Source: Acetobacteraceae bacterium (GTDB lineage: Bacteria; Pseudomonadota; Alphaproteobacteria; Acetobacterales; Acetobacteraceae). Taken from it: DNA of 64,000 nucleotides. Shown piece after piece: positions 50,574 to 58,712 of this stretch (positions within the stretch are counted from its first letter, which is position 1; each line of letters starts with the position of its first letter). The stretch lies in contig JAIXWG010000066.1 in assembly GCA_027482245.1 (NCBI GenBank), forward strand, positions 109,735 through 173,734. The letters run 5' to 3'. The notes under the pieces are model-generated. The model searched no databases. It was not told where the DNA came from and saw only the letters and a program-made list of their open reading frames with translations. Both the position numbers and the translations under genes were made by a program.

Positions 50574-51623
50574 ATGAGCGAAAGCGGGCGCGATCCCCGC
50601 AACCCCGGCGCGGACGCCCCGGGCGACCAAGCTACCCGACGGGGTGCCGAGCGGATCACGGTGCTGGAGGGGGAGTGCGCGGCGCTGCGCCGGTTGATCG
50701 ACAGCGCCTCCGCCTTTGCCATCGTCACGCTGGACCAGGCGGGCCGGGTGACCGACTGGAACGAGGGTGCGGTCCGGCTGCTCGGGCATGGGCGTGCGGC
50801 TGTGCTGGGCCGGGCCGGCGATGGGCTGCTGGCGCCGGAATCGCCGGGCGATGGCGGCTTCGCCCGCCTTCTCTGCGCCGCGACGGAAGCCGGCCAGGCG
50901 GCCTTGGAAGCCTGGGTGCCATGCCGGGATGGCGGGCGCCTTTGGGCCAGCGGCATCGTCACGCCGCTCTCCGGCCCGGACGGGCAGGCCGCGGGGTTCC
51001 TGCTCGTCTTCCGCGACGCGACGGCGCAGCGGATGGAGGCCGAGCGCCAGGCGCTGCTGCAGGCGGAGATGGGGCATCGCGTGAAGAACGCCCTGGCCAC
51101 CGCCCAGGCCGTGGCGGCGCAGACCCTGCGGCATGCCGGCGTGGCCCCCGCGGTGCAGCAGGTGCTGGTGCGCCGCCTGATGGCGCTGGCCGGCAGTCAC
51201 GACCAGTTGCTGGCCGAGGGCTGGCGCGGCGCCGTGCTGACGGAGGTGGTGGCCCGGGTGCTGGAACCCTATCGCCGCGTGACGGCGGCCGGCCCGCCGG
51301 TGCGGCTGCCGGCGCAGCGCGTGGAACTGCTGAGCCTGGCGCTGCACGAACTCTCGACCAATGCGGCCAAGTATGGCGCGCTGTCGGTGCCGGAGGGACA
51401 GGTGGCGCTGACCTGGGCGCTGCGGTGGGACGAGGCCGGGCGGCAGGTGGAGATCCTGTGGCGCGAAAGCGGCGGGCCCCCGGTGCAGCCGCCGCGCAAC
51501 CAGGGCTTCGGATCCCGCCTGTTGCAGCGCGGCCTGCTCCAGCGATCGGGCGGCACCATCGCGCTCGACTTCCGGCCCGCCGGGGTGGAATGCCGCATGG
51601 TCCTGCCCGTGGCCGCGCCGTGA
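50574..51623 (+). CDS. PAS-domain HWE-family sensor histidine kinase
   Basis: About 349 aa without membrane segments. The PAS domain (about 38-150; AFAIVTLDQAGRVTDWNEGAVRLLG) ends with the PAC-like GFLLVFRDATAQ. The kinase core is of the HWE type: H-box EMGHRVKNAL with phospho-acceptor His168, N-box HELSTNAAKYG with Asn263, and WRE at 296-298. The usual F-box of HisKA kinases is absent. ATG 50574 has a GGAGG-type SD; an upstream in-frame reading from 50463 is Arg-rich and unlikely. No partner response regulator adjoins it. Cytoplasmic sensing (redox, light or ligand) is possible. Confidence 0.9.
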   Translation: MSESGRDPRNPGADAPGDQATRRGAERITVLEGECAALRRLIDSASAFAIVTLDQAGRVTDWNEGAVRLLGHGRAAVLGRAGDGLLAPESPGDGGFARLLCAATEAGQAALEAWVPCRDGGRLWASGIVTPLSGPDGQAAGFLLVFRDATAQRMEAERQALLQAEMGHRVKNALATAQAVAAQTLRHAGVAPAVQQVLVRRLMALAGSHDQLLAEGWRGAVLTEVVARVLEPYRRVTAAGPPVRLPAQRVELLSLALHELSTNAAKYGALSVPEGQVALTWALRWDEAGRQVEILWRESGGPPVQPPRNQGFGSRLLQRGLLQRSGGTIALDFRPAGVECRMVLPVAAP

Positions 51624-51731
51624 CGGGTCCGGCCCTCGCCGCCATTGAGCCCGCCCACCGCGGGGCGTTACAGCATGAGAACTGGACGGATCGTGCTCCG
51701 GCGGGGTGGCCGGCAGGCGGAGGGACGCGCG

Positions 51732-52562
51732 ATGAAGATCGGCCTGGTGGGGGCGACGCAGGCGGCGGTGGCGGGGCTGGGCGCGCCGCCGGAACTTGCC
51801 GCCATCGCGGCGCCGGGCACGGAGATCCAGGCCTTCCCGACGCGCATGCCGGTCTTCGCGCATACCCCCCTCGAATTCGCCATGCAGGCGCTGAACACGA
51901 CGGAGGCGGGCGTCGCCGCCGCCGCCGCGGGCTGCGACGCGCTGGTGATCAACTCCTTCTCTGACTACGGGATCGCCGCGCTGAAGGCCGCGGTGGACTT
52001 CCCCGTGGTGGGGGCGGCGGAGGCCACGCTGCGCTTCGTGGGCATCCTCGGCCCGCGCTTCTCCATCGTCACGGTCTGGCCGCGCTCCCTCGACTACATG
52101 CCGCGCCAGGTGATGCGGGATGCGGGGGCGGAGGGTGCCTGCGTGCGCATCCGCCATGTGGGGACAGAGGATGTGGTGGCCGGCAGCGCGCGCCCCGATG
52201 GCTATGTCAGCGCGCTGCAGCACGCGCAAGGCGACATCGTGGCGCGCATCCAGGCCGAATGCGACGCGGCGGCGGCGGAGGATGGGGTGGACGCCATCAT
52301 CCTGGGCTGCACCTGCATGTCCCCGATCGCGGCACGGCTGCGGGCGGCGGTGCCCATCCTGAACCCGCTGGCGGTGGCGCTGAAGCTGGCGGAGATGCAG
52401 GCGGCGCTCGGCCTGCGCCCGGTGGCGAACGCGCCTCGCCGGCTGCAATCCCTGGCCCGCCTGTCGCAGATGGTGGCGGCGGGGGCGGTGCCGGGGTCGG
52501 CCCAGGGATCGGAGGATGATTGCGCGGTCTGCGCCGTGGCGGCGGCGGCGGCGGCGGAATAG
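51732..52562 (+). CDS. Asp/Glu/hydantoin racemase-family protein
   Basis: 276 aa. The family fold is recognisable from MKIGLVGATQ, NTTEAGVAAAAAGCDALVINSFSDYG and DAIILGCTCM. Two catalytic Cys normally act as base pair. The second is present (Cys193, LGCT), but the first position, usually Cys in AxxCFxD, reads Ser75 in VINSFSD. Activity may therefore differ, for example one-sided proton transfer or another reaction on amino or hydroxy acids. ATG 51732 begins the family's first strand. The Ala-rich tail (after about 255) with Cys residues is unusual. Confidence 0.8.
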   Translation: MKIGLVGATQAAVAGLGAPPELAAIAAPGTEIQAFPTRMPVFAHTPLEFAMQALNTTEAGVAAAAAGCDALVINSFSDYGIAALKAAVDFPVVGAAEATLRFVGILGPRFSIVTVWPRSLDYMPRQVMRDAGAEGACVRIRHVGTEDVVAGSARPDGYVSALQHAQGDIVARIQAECDAAAAEDGVDAIILGCTCMSPIAARLRAAVPILNPLAVALKLAEMQAALGLRPVANAPRRLQSLARLSQMVAAGAVPGSAQGSEDDCAVCAVAAAAAAE

Positions 52563-52644
52563 GCTGGCGCGGCGCGTCTGTTCGCTTTATGTTCGGGATA
52601 TCACCGCCCCAGCCATGCCCGGGCGCGGGGCCGCCACGAAGGGT

Positions 52645-52757
52645 GGTGCTAAAGGTGCTAAAACGGGTTAGCGGGCTTTGGAAACGCCGCCAACCCGTTG
52701 TTCCGGAAGGTTTTCCGGGATTTTCGTTGAGCACTCAACGCGGTTGAGAGGCCTCAA
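52645..52757. repeat. Cluster of small repeats and four hairpins
   Basis: A tandem GGTGCTAAA pair (52645-52662) is followed by AACGGGTT...AACCCGTT (52662-52699), CCGGAA-GGTT-TTCCGG (52703-52718), CGTTGAG-CA-CTCAACG (52725-52740) and TTGAG-N4-CTCAA (52744-52757). This stretch is less GC-rich than its surroundings. The second hairpin is followed by GATTTT and may end the racemase transcript. No protein is encoded. Confidence 0.55.
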
Positions 52758-52777
52758 GGCGTTTAGTGGCCTCAACG

Positions 52778-53731
52778 TCACTCGATCCGGATATTCGCGC
52801 GGCGCGGCACGGCGGACCATTTCTCCACTTCCGCGACGTAGAAGCGCTGCCAGGCCTCGCGCTCCATCGGCGCCGGGATCAGCCCAAGATTCTGCAGGCG
52901 GGACGCCACCTCCGGCACCCCGGCGATGCTGGTGAAGGCCGCATGCATCCGGTCCAGCGCCGCGGCGGGCGTGCCCCGCGGCGCGATGAAGCCGAACCAG
53001 CTATCGGCCTGCAGCGCCGTGACGCCGAGCTCCGCGAAGGTCGGCACCTCCGGCAACAGGGGGCTGCGCGTCGGGCTGGTGACGGCGAGCGCGCGAAGGC
53101 GGCCGGCGCGGACATGCTCCGCGACCTCCAGCACGTTGCTGACCATGAAGTCGAGCCGCCCGGCGATGAGGTCCGTCTGCCCCTGCGGCCCGCTGCGATA
53201 GGGCACGTGTTCCAGGGTGAGGCCCAGTGCCTCCTTCATGATCTGGTGCGCGGGCTGCCAGCCCGCGAGCGCGGCGCTGCCGGTCTGGAGCGGCGCGCTG
53301 GCGGCACGGCCGCGGGCGGCGAGCGCCGCGAGCGTCTGGTCCGGCGATCCCGCCGGCACGACGAGGACATTGGCGGAATTGCCCGCGAAGAACAGCGCGG
53401 TGAAGTCGGCGACGGTGTCGTAAGGCAGGCGCGCATAGAGCCCCGGCGCCACGGCATGGGCGTTCGGGATCAGCAGGATGGTGTGGCCGTCCGGTAGCGC
53501 CTTGGCCACGCGGTCGGAGGCGATGGTGCCGCCCGCGCCGGTGACGTTCTGCACCACCATGGGCTGGCCGAGCAGGGGCTGCATCCGCTCCGCGAAGGTG
53601 CGGGCGATGATGTCGGTGGCGCCGCCCGCGCCATAGCCGACGACCAGCGTGATGGGCTTGTCCGGCCAGGTCTGCGCATGGGCCGGCAGCGCGGCGAGGA
53701 AGGGCGTGGCGAGGAGGGCGCGGCGATGCAT
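52778..53731 (-). CDS. Bug/TctC-family periplasmic binding protein
   Basis: About 317 aa. A signal peptide (RRALLATPFLAALPAHA) is followed by the family opening WPDKPITLVVGYGAGGATDIIAR, then VVQNVTGAGGTIASDRVAKALPDGHTILL and the lobe-crossing residues. Bug proteins bind carboxylates or similar anions and work with TctAB permeases. ATG 53731 with GGAG upstream is preferred over GTG 53740, which would overlap the upstream bug gene. It lies beside a second bug gene, and no permease is adjacent. Confidence 0.92.
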   Translation of the reverse strand: MHRRALLATPFLAALPAHAQTWPDKPITLVVGYGAGGATDIIARTFAERMQPLLGQPMVVQNVTGAGGTIASDRVAKALPDGHTILLIPNAHAVAPGLYARLPYDTVADFTALFFAGNSANVLVVPAGSPDQTLAALAARGRAASAPLQTGSAALAGWQPAHQIMKEALGLTLEHVPYRSGPQGQTDLIAGRLDFMVSNVLEVAEHVRAGRLRALAVTSPTRSPLLPEVPTFAELGVTALQADSWFGFIAPRGTPAAALDRMHAAFTSIAGVPEVASRLQNLGLIPAPMEREAWQRFYVAEVEKWSAVPRRANIRIE

Positions 53732-53736
53732 CGGTC

Positions 53737-54714
53737 TCACTCCACCACGATGTTCTGCGCGCGGGCCAGGTCGCGGAAGGTCGCGAGCTCCCGCGTCATG
53801 AAGGCGCTGAAGGCGGCGGGCTCCGTCTGCTGCGGCATCTCGAGGAACAGCTGCTTGTAGCGGGCGGCGGTCTCCGCGCTGCGGAGGAAGACCTGCGTCT
53901 CCTGCGCCAGGCGCGCCAGGATCGGCGCCGGCGTGCCGGCGGGGGCGGCGAGGCCGTGCCAGGAGGCGAGCTCGGCGCCCGGATAGGTTTCCGCCAGGGC
54001 GGGCAGGTCGGGGTAGTCAGGCATGCGCGTCGGCGATGTCGTCGCCAGCGCGCGGATGCGCCCCTCCCGCAGCAACTGCGCCGTGGTGGCGGCGACGTCG
54101 AAGCTGAGGTCGATGGTGCCGGCGACGAGCGCCTGCAGCAGCGGCCCGCCGCCGTTGAAGGGCACATGCGTCATGCGGATGCCGGCCTTGGCCATGAAGA
54201 GCTCGACGCCGAGATGCAGCGAGGAGCCGACGCCGGAGGAGCCGTAGTTCAGCCCCTCCGGATTGGCCTTCGCCGCCGCGACCAGGTCCGCGACGGTGCG
54301 GACCTCCGGCAGCTTCTGCGGATTCACCAGCACGAGGGCCGGCGTAACCGCGAGGTTGGAGATCGGGGAAAAATCCTCGATCGGGCGGTAGGGCAGGGGC
54401 ACGCGCCGCACCGCGGGCAGGATGGCGTTGGCGGCGATGTTGATCAGGCCGATCGTGTAGCCATCGGGCGCCGCCTTCGCGAGCGCATCGACGCCGATCG
54501 AACTGCCCGCGCCACCGCGGTTCTCGATCACGAAGCCCCGGTTGAAAGCGGCCTGGAAATGCGCGGCGAGCATGCGCCCGACCAGGTCCGCGGCACCGCC
54601 GGGCGGGAAGGGGACGATGAAGCGCACGGGGCGGCTCGGCCAGGCCTCCTGCGCCCGCGCCACCATGGGCAGGGCGAGCGTGGCGAGGATGAGGTTGCGG
54701 CGGGTGGCGCGCAT
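53737..54714 (-). CDS. Bug/TctC-family periplasmic binding protein
   Basis: 325 aa. Signal peptide RRNLILATLALPMVARAQ, then WPSRPVRFIVPFPPGGAADLVGRM and VIENRGGAGSSIGVDALAKAAPDGYTIGL, the conserved Bug ligand-site blocks. It is divergent from the IclR-SMP30 gene with a perfect TGGAAC-N3-GTTCCA dyad between them. It is therefore probably co-regulated with the sugar-acid catabolic genes and may bind the pathway substrate. Confidence 0.93.
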   Translation of the reverse strand: MRATRRNLILATLALPMVARAQEAWPSRPVRFIVPFPPGGAADLVGRMLAAHFQAAFNRGFVIENRGGAGSSIGVDALAKAAPDGYTIGLINIAANAILPAVRRVPLPYRPIEDFSPISNLAVTPALVLVNPQKLPEVRTVADLVAAAKANPEGLNYGSSGVGSSLHLGVELFMAKAGIRMTHVPFNGGGPLLQALVAGTIDLSFDVAATTAQLLREGRIRALATTSPTRMPDYPDLPALAETYPGAELASWHGLAAPAGTPAPILARLAQETQVFLRSAETAARYKQLFLEMPQQTEPAAFSAFMTRELATFRDLARAQNIVVE

Positions 54715-54756
54715 GGTCGGCTTCCTCCTGGTGTTCCATGCCGGCCTTGCAGGCCG

Positions 54757-54771
54757 TGGAACTTGGTTCCA
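54757..54771. promoter_or_regulatory. Candidate IclR-type operator
   Basis: TGGAAC-TTG-GTTCCA is a perfect 15-bp dyad in the 131-bp gap between the divergent bug gene and the IclR-SMP30 gene. A further GTTCCA half-site lies at 54733-54738. Together with 54757-54762 it forms a second, larger inverted repeat with CGGCCT/AGGCCG inside. IclR-family proteins bind short dyads of this kind, usually near their own gene. Confidence 0.6.
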
Positions 54772-54845
54772 GGATATGGACAGGGTGGGGCGGGGTCAAT
54801 CGGGTTGCGCGAACCCCCACCCAACCGTGCCAGCAAGGGAAGGCC

Positions 54846-56558
54846 ATGAACCGGCGCAAGCCGAATGAGGACGAGGACACCGCCGCCACCGCCGTGCAGG
54901 GCACCCAGGCCCTGACGCGCGGCATCGCGCTGCTGAACCTCGTCGCCGATGCGCCCTCCCCCCTTCGCTTCGCGGAGATCGCGGACCGTGCCGGCCTCGC
55001 CCGCCCCACCGCGCACCGCATCCTGGCCGCGCTGGTGGAGGCGCGGATGCTGCGGCACGACCCGCTGACCCAGACCTATGCGCTGGGCTCCCGCTTCCTG
55101 GAGATGGCACATCGGGTGTGGGAGGGCTTCGACCTCCGCGCCACCGCCGCACCCGAGCTGGAACGCCTGGCGCGCCTGGCCGGGGAGACGGCGCGCCTCG
55201 CGGTGCTGGACGGCGATGGCGTGCTCTATGTGGACCAGCGGGAGGCCGAGCAGGAGGCGGTGCGGCTGGTCAACCGCGTCGGCGCCCGCGCCCACCCGCA
55301 CGCCTCCGCCTGCGGCAAGGCCATGCTGGCGCAGCTGCCGGCGGCGGAACGCCGCGCGCTGCTGGACCGGATCGCGCCGCTGGCCGCGCCCGGGCCACGC
55401 ACCATCGACGATGCCGCGGCGCTGGAGCGCGACCTCACGCTCTCCGCCGCCCGCGGCTACGCCCTGTCGCTGGAGGAGGCGACGGCCGGGGTGAATGGCG
55501 TCGCCGCCGCGGTGCTGGACCGCCGCGCCCGGCCGCTCGGCGCGCTCTGCCTGGTGGGGCCCGCCTTCCGGCTGGGGGAGGCGCGGCTGCACGCGCTGGG
55601 GCGGGAGGTGATGGAGGCCGCGCGCCGCATCTCCGGCAATGCGGCCGGCAGCGCCATGACGCTGACGGTCGCGCCGCGCCCCGCCGTTGTCTCACCGGGC
55701 GTCACGGTCGCGGTGCGGGCGGAGGCGCTGCTGGGCGAGGGGCCTCTCTGGCACCAGGGCCGGCTGCACTGGGTGGACATCCTGGCGCCGGCCTTGCATC
55801 GCAGCGATCCCGCCACGGGCGAGGACGAGGTGACGCCGGTGGAGGAGCTGGTGGCAGCGCTCGCGCCCCGTCGCGGCGGCGGGCTGGTCGCGGCAGCGCG
55901 CAGCGGCTTGCGCGCGCTGGACGACAAGGGCCTCGGCGCGGTGCTGGCGGCGCCGCTGGCGGAGGGCGCGGGGCTCCGCCTCAATGACGGGAAATGCGAC
56001 CGCGCGGGCCGCTTCTGGGTGGGGAGTCTCGCGCTGGATTCCACGCCGGATGCGGGGGCGCTGCACCGGATCGACGCCGATGGCACAGCGCGGGTGATGC
56101 AGGCGGGGCTGCATGTCGCGAACGGGATCGGCTTCAGCCCGGGTGACCGGGTGCTCTACCTGGCCGACAGCGCCGCGCACCGCATCGATGCCTTCGACTT
56201 CGATGTCGCCACCGGCGAGATCGGCAACCGCCGCCCCTTCGCCCGCTTCGCGGAGGGGGAGGGCGTGCCGGATGGGCTGACGGTGGATGCGGAAGGCTTC
56301 GTCTGGGTGGCGCTCTGGGATGGCTGGCGCGTCGCGCGCTTCGCCCCGGATGGCCGGCCCGACCGCGTGATCCACCTGCCCGTGCCGCGGCCGACCAGCG
56401 TCGCCTTCGGGGGCGAGGGGTATTCGACGTTGTTCGTCACCAGCGCCCGGGTGCGGCTCTCAGCGGCGGAACTCACCGCGGCGCCGCTCTCCGGCAGCGT
56501 CTTCGCCATCGATCCCGGCGGCCCGCGCGGCCTGCCGGAACCCGACTTCCAGGGATGA
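54846..56558 (+). CDS. IclR regulator fused to an SMP-30/gluconolactonase domain
   Basis: 570 aa in one frame. Residues 20-85 are the IclR winged helix (FAEIADRAGLARPTAHRILAALVEARML). Residues about 90-265 are the IclR effector domain (GETARLAVLDGDGVLYVDQ; HASACGKAMLAQLP). From about 285 a six-bladed SMP-30 propeller follows, with metal ligand Glu298 (LLGEGPLW), LRLNDGKCDRAGRFWVGS, HVANGIGFSPGDRVLYLADS and VPDGLTVDAEGFVWVALW. SMP-30 enzymes hydrolyse sugar lactones. A regulator and an enzyme in one chain suggests control by the lactone or acid of the same pathway. ATG 54846 has an AAGGGAAGG SD. It is the first gene of the catabolic operon. Confidence 0.9.
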   Translation: MNRRKPNEDEDTAATAVQGTQALTRGIALLNLVADAPSPLRFAEIADRAGLARPTAHRILAALVEARMLRHDPLTQTYALGSRFLEMAHRVWEGFDLRATAAPELERLARLAGETARLAVLDGDGVLYVDQREAEQEAVRLVNRVGARAHPHASACGKAMLAQLPAAERRALLDRIAPLAAPGPRTIDDAAALERDLTLSAARGYALSLEEATAGVNGVAAAVLDRRARPLGALCLVGPAFRLGEARLHALGREVMEAARRISGNAAGSAMTLTVAPRPAVVSPGVTVAVRAEALLGEGPLWHQGRLHWVDILAPALHRSDPATGEDEVTPVEELVAALAPRRGGGLVAAARSGLRALDDKGLGAVLAAPLAEGAGLRLNDGKCDRAGRFWVGSLALDSTPDAGALHRIDADGTARVMQAGLHVANGIGFSPGDRVLYLADSAAHRIDAFDFDVATGEIGNRRPFARFAEGEGVPDGLTVDAEGFVWVALWDGWRVARFAPDGRPDRVIHLPVPRPTSVAFGGEGYSTLFVTSARVRLSAAELTAAPLSGSVFAIDPGGPRGLPEPDFQG

Positions 56559-56571
56559 GGAAACGACAAGC

Positions 56572-57486
56572 ATGACCAGTCTTTCGGGCGTCTTCCCCGT
56601 GCTGCCCACGCCCTTCACGCCGGACAACCAGGTGGATGAGGCCGCCTTCCGCCGCCTGGTCGACTTCGCCGTGGAGGCCGGTTCCGACGGCATCGTCTTC
56701 CCCGGCATGGCGAGCGAGGTGGAGACCCTCTCTGCCGCCGAGCGCGGGCGGATGGTGGCGGTGCTGGGGGAGCATCTGGCGGGGCGCCTGCCCTTCATCG
56801 TCGGCGCCTCCCACGCCGATCCGGCGGAGAGCGCGGCGCGGGCGCGGGAGGGCATGGCGGCCGGCGCCGTCGCCGCCATGATCATGGCGCCGCCCCATGC
56901 CGGGCAGGATGTGGCGAAGCAGGCGGCCTTCTACGCGGCCGTGGCGGATGGCGCGCCCGGCATCGCCATCATGCTGCAGAACGCACCGGCGCCGAACGGC
57001 GCGGCACTGTCGCCGGAAGCGGTCGCGGCCGTCGCCGCCGCGGTGCCCGCCATCCGCTACGTGAAGGAGGAGACGCTGCCCTGCGGCCAGCACGTCACGC
57101 GCATCCTGGCCGCCGCCGATGGAAGGCTGGATGGCGTGATGGGCGGCGCCGGCGCGCGCTTCGTGCTGGATGAGCTGGCGCGCGGCGCCAACGGCACCAT
57201 GCCCGCGCTGGAACTCGCCGATGCCCATGCCGCGCTGTGGCGCGCCTGGCAGGCAGGGGACCGTGCGACGGCGCGCGCCATCTATCGGGACACGCTGCCC
57301 CTGCTGGCCATGCAGATGACCTTCCGCGTCCGCGCGACGAAGGAGGTGCTGAAGCGCCGCGGCCTGCTGGACCACACCGGCGCCCGCGCGGCCGGCCCGA
57401 AATTCGATGCGGGCGACCTGGCCGAGATCGGCGAACTGATCGAGACGGCGCGCCCCGCCATGACGATGCATCCCCCTCATGCCTGA
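56572..57486 (+). CDS. DapA/dihydrodipicolinate synthase-family lyase
   Basis: 304 aa; class I aldolase TIM barrel. The Schiff-base Lys is Lys165 (IRYVKEET). GVFPVLPTPFTPDNQVD opens the fold, and SDGIVFPGMASEVETLSAAER matches the substrate loop. The Tyr that normally precedes NxP in the active site (IMLYN) is replaced by Gln136 (IMLQNAP). From its neighbours it is likely a 2-keto-3-deoxy sugar acid aldolase or dehydratase and not DapA for lysine. It is 13 nt after the IclR-SMP30 gene and overlaps the next gene by 8 nt. Confidence 0.88.
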   Translation: MTSLSGVFPVLPTPFTPDNQVDEAAFRRLVDFAVEAGSDGIVFPGMASEVETLSAAERGRMVAVLGEHLAGRLPFIVGASHADPAESAARAREGMAAGAVAAMIMAPPHAGQDVAKQAAFYAAVADGAPGIAIMLQNAPAPNGAALSPEAVAAVAAAVPAIRYVKEETLPCGQHVTRILAAADGRLDGVMGGAGARFVLDELARGANGTMPALELADAHAALWRAWQAGDRATARAIYRDTLPLLAMQMTFRVRATKEVLKRRGLLDHTGARAAGPKFDAGDLAEIGELIETARPAMTMHPPHA

Positions 57487-58657
57487 CCGCATCGAGAGGG
57501 TTTCCGCCTTCGTCATCGAGATCCCGCGCGAGGTTCCCTATCTCGGCCCGCTGCGCGACGGTGAGTTCGTCAACCGCGCGGGCTACATCGTGCGCAAGGG
57601 CAACCGCACGCTGTATCCGACGAAGGATCGCAGCGTCGTGCTGCGCATCGACACCGAGAAGGGGCTGACCGGCTGGGGCGAGACCTACGGGATCGTGGCG
57701 CCGGAGGCGGTGCGCGCCATCGTCGATGACGTGCTGGCCCCGGTGCTGGAAGGGCGTGATCCCGCGGCGCCTGCCGTGATCCACGAAGACCTGTACGACC
57801 TGATGCGCGTCCGCGGCTTCTTCGGCGGCTTCTACGGGGATGCGCTGGCGGCGGTGGACATCGCGCTGTGGGACCTGCTGGGAAAGTCGCTCGGCGTCCC
57901 GGTCTCGACCCTGCTGGGCGGGCGGCGGCATGACCGCATTCCCGCCTATGTCTCCGGCCTGCCGCGCGCGACGCTCGCGGAACGCGTGGACTTCGCGCGG
58001 GACTGGCAGGCGCGGGGCTTCGATGGATTCAAGTTCGCCGCCGTCGTGGCCGATGAGGGCGCGGAGGCGGAGATCGCGGCGCTGCGGGAGGGCCTTGGCC
58101 CGCGTGCGCGGATCATGGCGGACCTCCACTGGAAATACACGGCGCCGGAAGCCATCCGCCTGATCCGGCGCCTGGAACCCCACGGCCTCGCCTTCGCGGA
58201 GGCGCCCTGCGCGCCGGAAGACATCGAGGGCACGACGCTGGTCGCGCGATCCGTCGGCGTGCCCGTGGCGCTCGGCGAGGAACTGCGCACCATCTTCGAA
58301 TGGCTGCCGCGCCTGGAACGCCGCGCCTTCGGGATCGGCCAGCCGGAGATGGGGCGTACGGGCATCACCGAATTCTCCCGGATCGGCGCGCTGTGCCACG
58401 CGTACAATCTGGAGGTCATGCCCCACGCCACGATCGGCGTCGGCATCTTCATGGCGGCGAGCCTGCAGGCCTCCTCCGCACAGCAGAAGCTGCCCTGCCA
58501 CGAATACCAGCACAGCATCTTCGACCCGAATTTGCGCCTGACCAGGCCGACGGGCACGCGGCACATGGCCTGCGAGGCGGGGGCCTATATCCTGCCGGAC
58601 GGGCCGGGCCTCGGGGTGGAGCCTTCTGAAGAAATGTTCACGCACGCGGTGGCGTAA
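57479..58657 (+). CDS. Enolase-superfamily sugar acid dehydratase (mandelate racemase/muconate lactonizing family)
   Basis: 392 aa. The N-terminal capping domain is followed by a barrel with metal ligands in MADLHWKY (Asp), FAEAPCAPED (Glu) and ALGEEL (Glu). A Lys follows strand 2 (GFKFAAV), and the likely catalytic His is in MPHATIGVG. This pattern fits acid sugar dehydratases. It probably converts an aldonate to a 2-keto-3-deoxy acid, which the DapA-like enzyme then handles. It overlaps that gene by 8 nt. The exact sugar acid is unknown. Confidence 0.9.
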   Translation: MPDRIERVSAFVIEIPREVPYLGPLRDGEFVNRAGYIVRKGNRTLYPTKDRSVVLRIDTEKGLTGWGETYGIVAPEAVRAIVDDVLAPVLEGRDPAAPAVIHEDLYDLMRVRGFFGGFYGDALAAVDIALWDLLGKSLGVPVSTLLGGRRHDRIPAYVSGLPRATLAERVDFARDWQARGFDGFKFAAVVADEGAEAEIAALREGLGPRARIMADLHWKYTAPEAIRLIRRLEPHGLAFAEAPCAPEDIEGTTLVARSVGVPVALGEELRTIFEWLPRLERRAFGIGQPEMGRTGITEFSRIGALCHAYNLEVMPHATIGVGIFMAASLQASSAQQKLPCHEYQHSIFDPNLRLTRPTGTRHMACEAGAYILPDGPGLGVEPSEEMFTHAVA

Positions 58658-58712
58658 CGGGGCGCATGGAAGGGGCGAAGCAGGGGGCAGATCCCCAGCG
58701 GAGACTTCCCCC

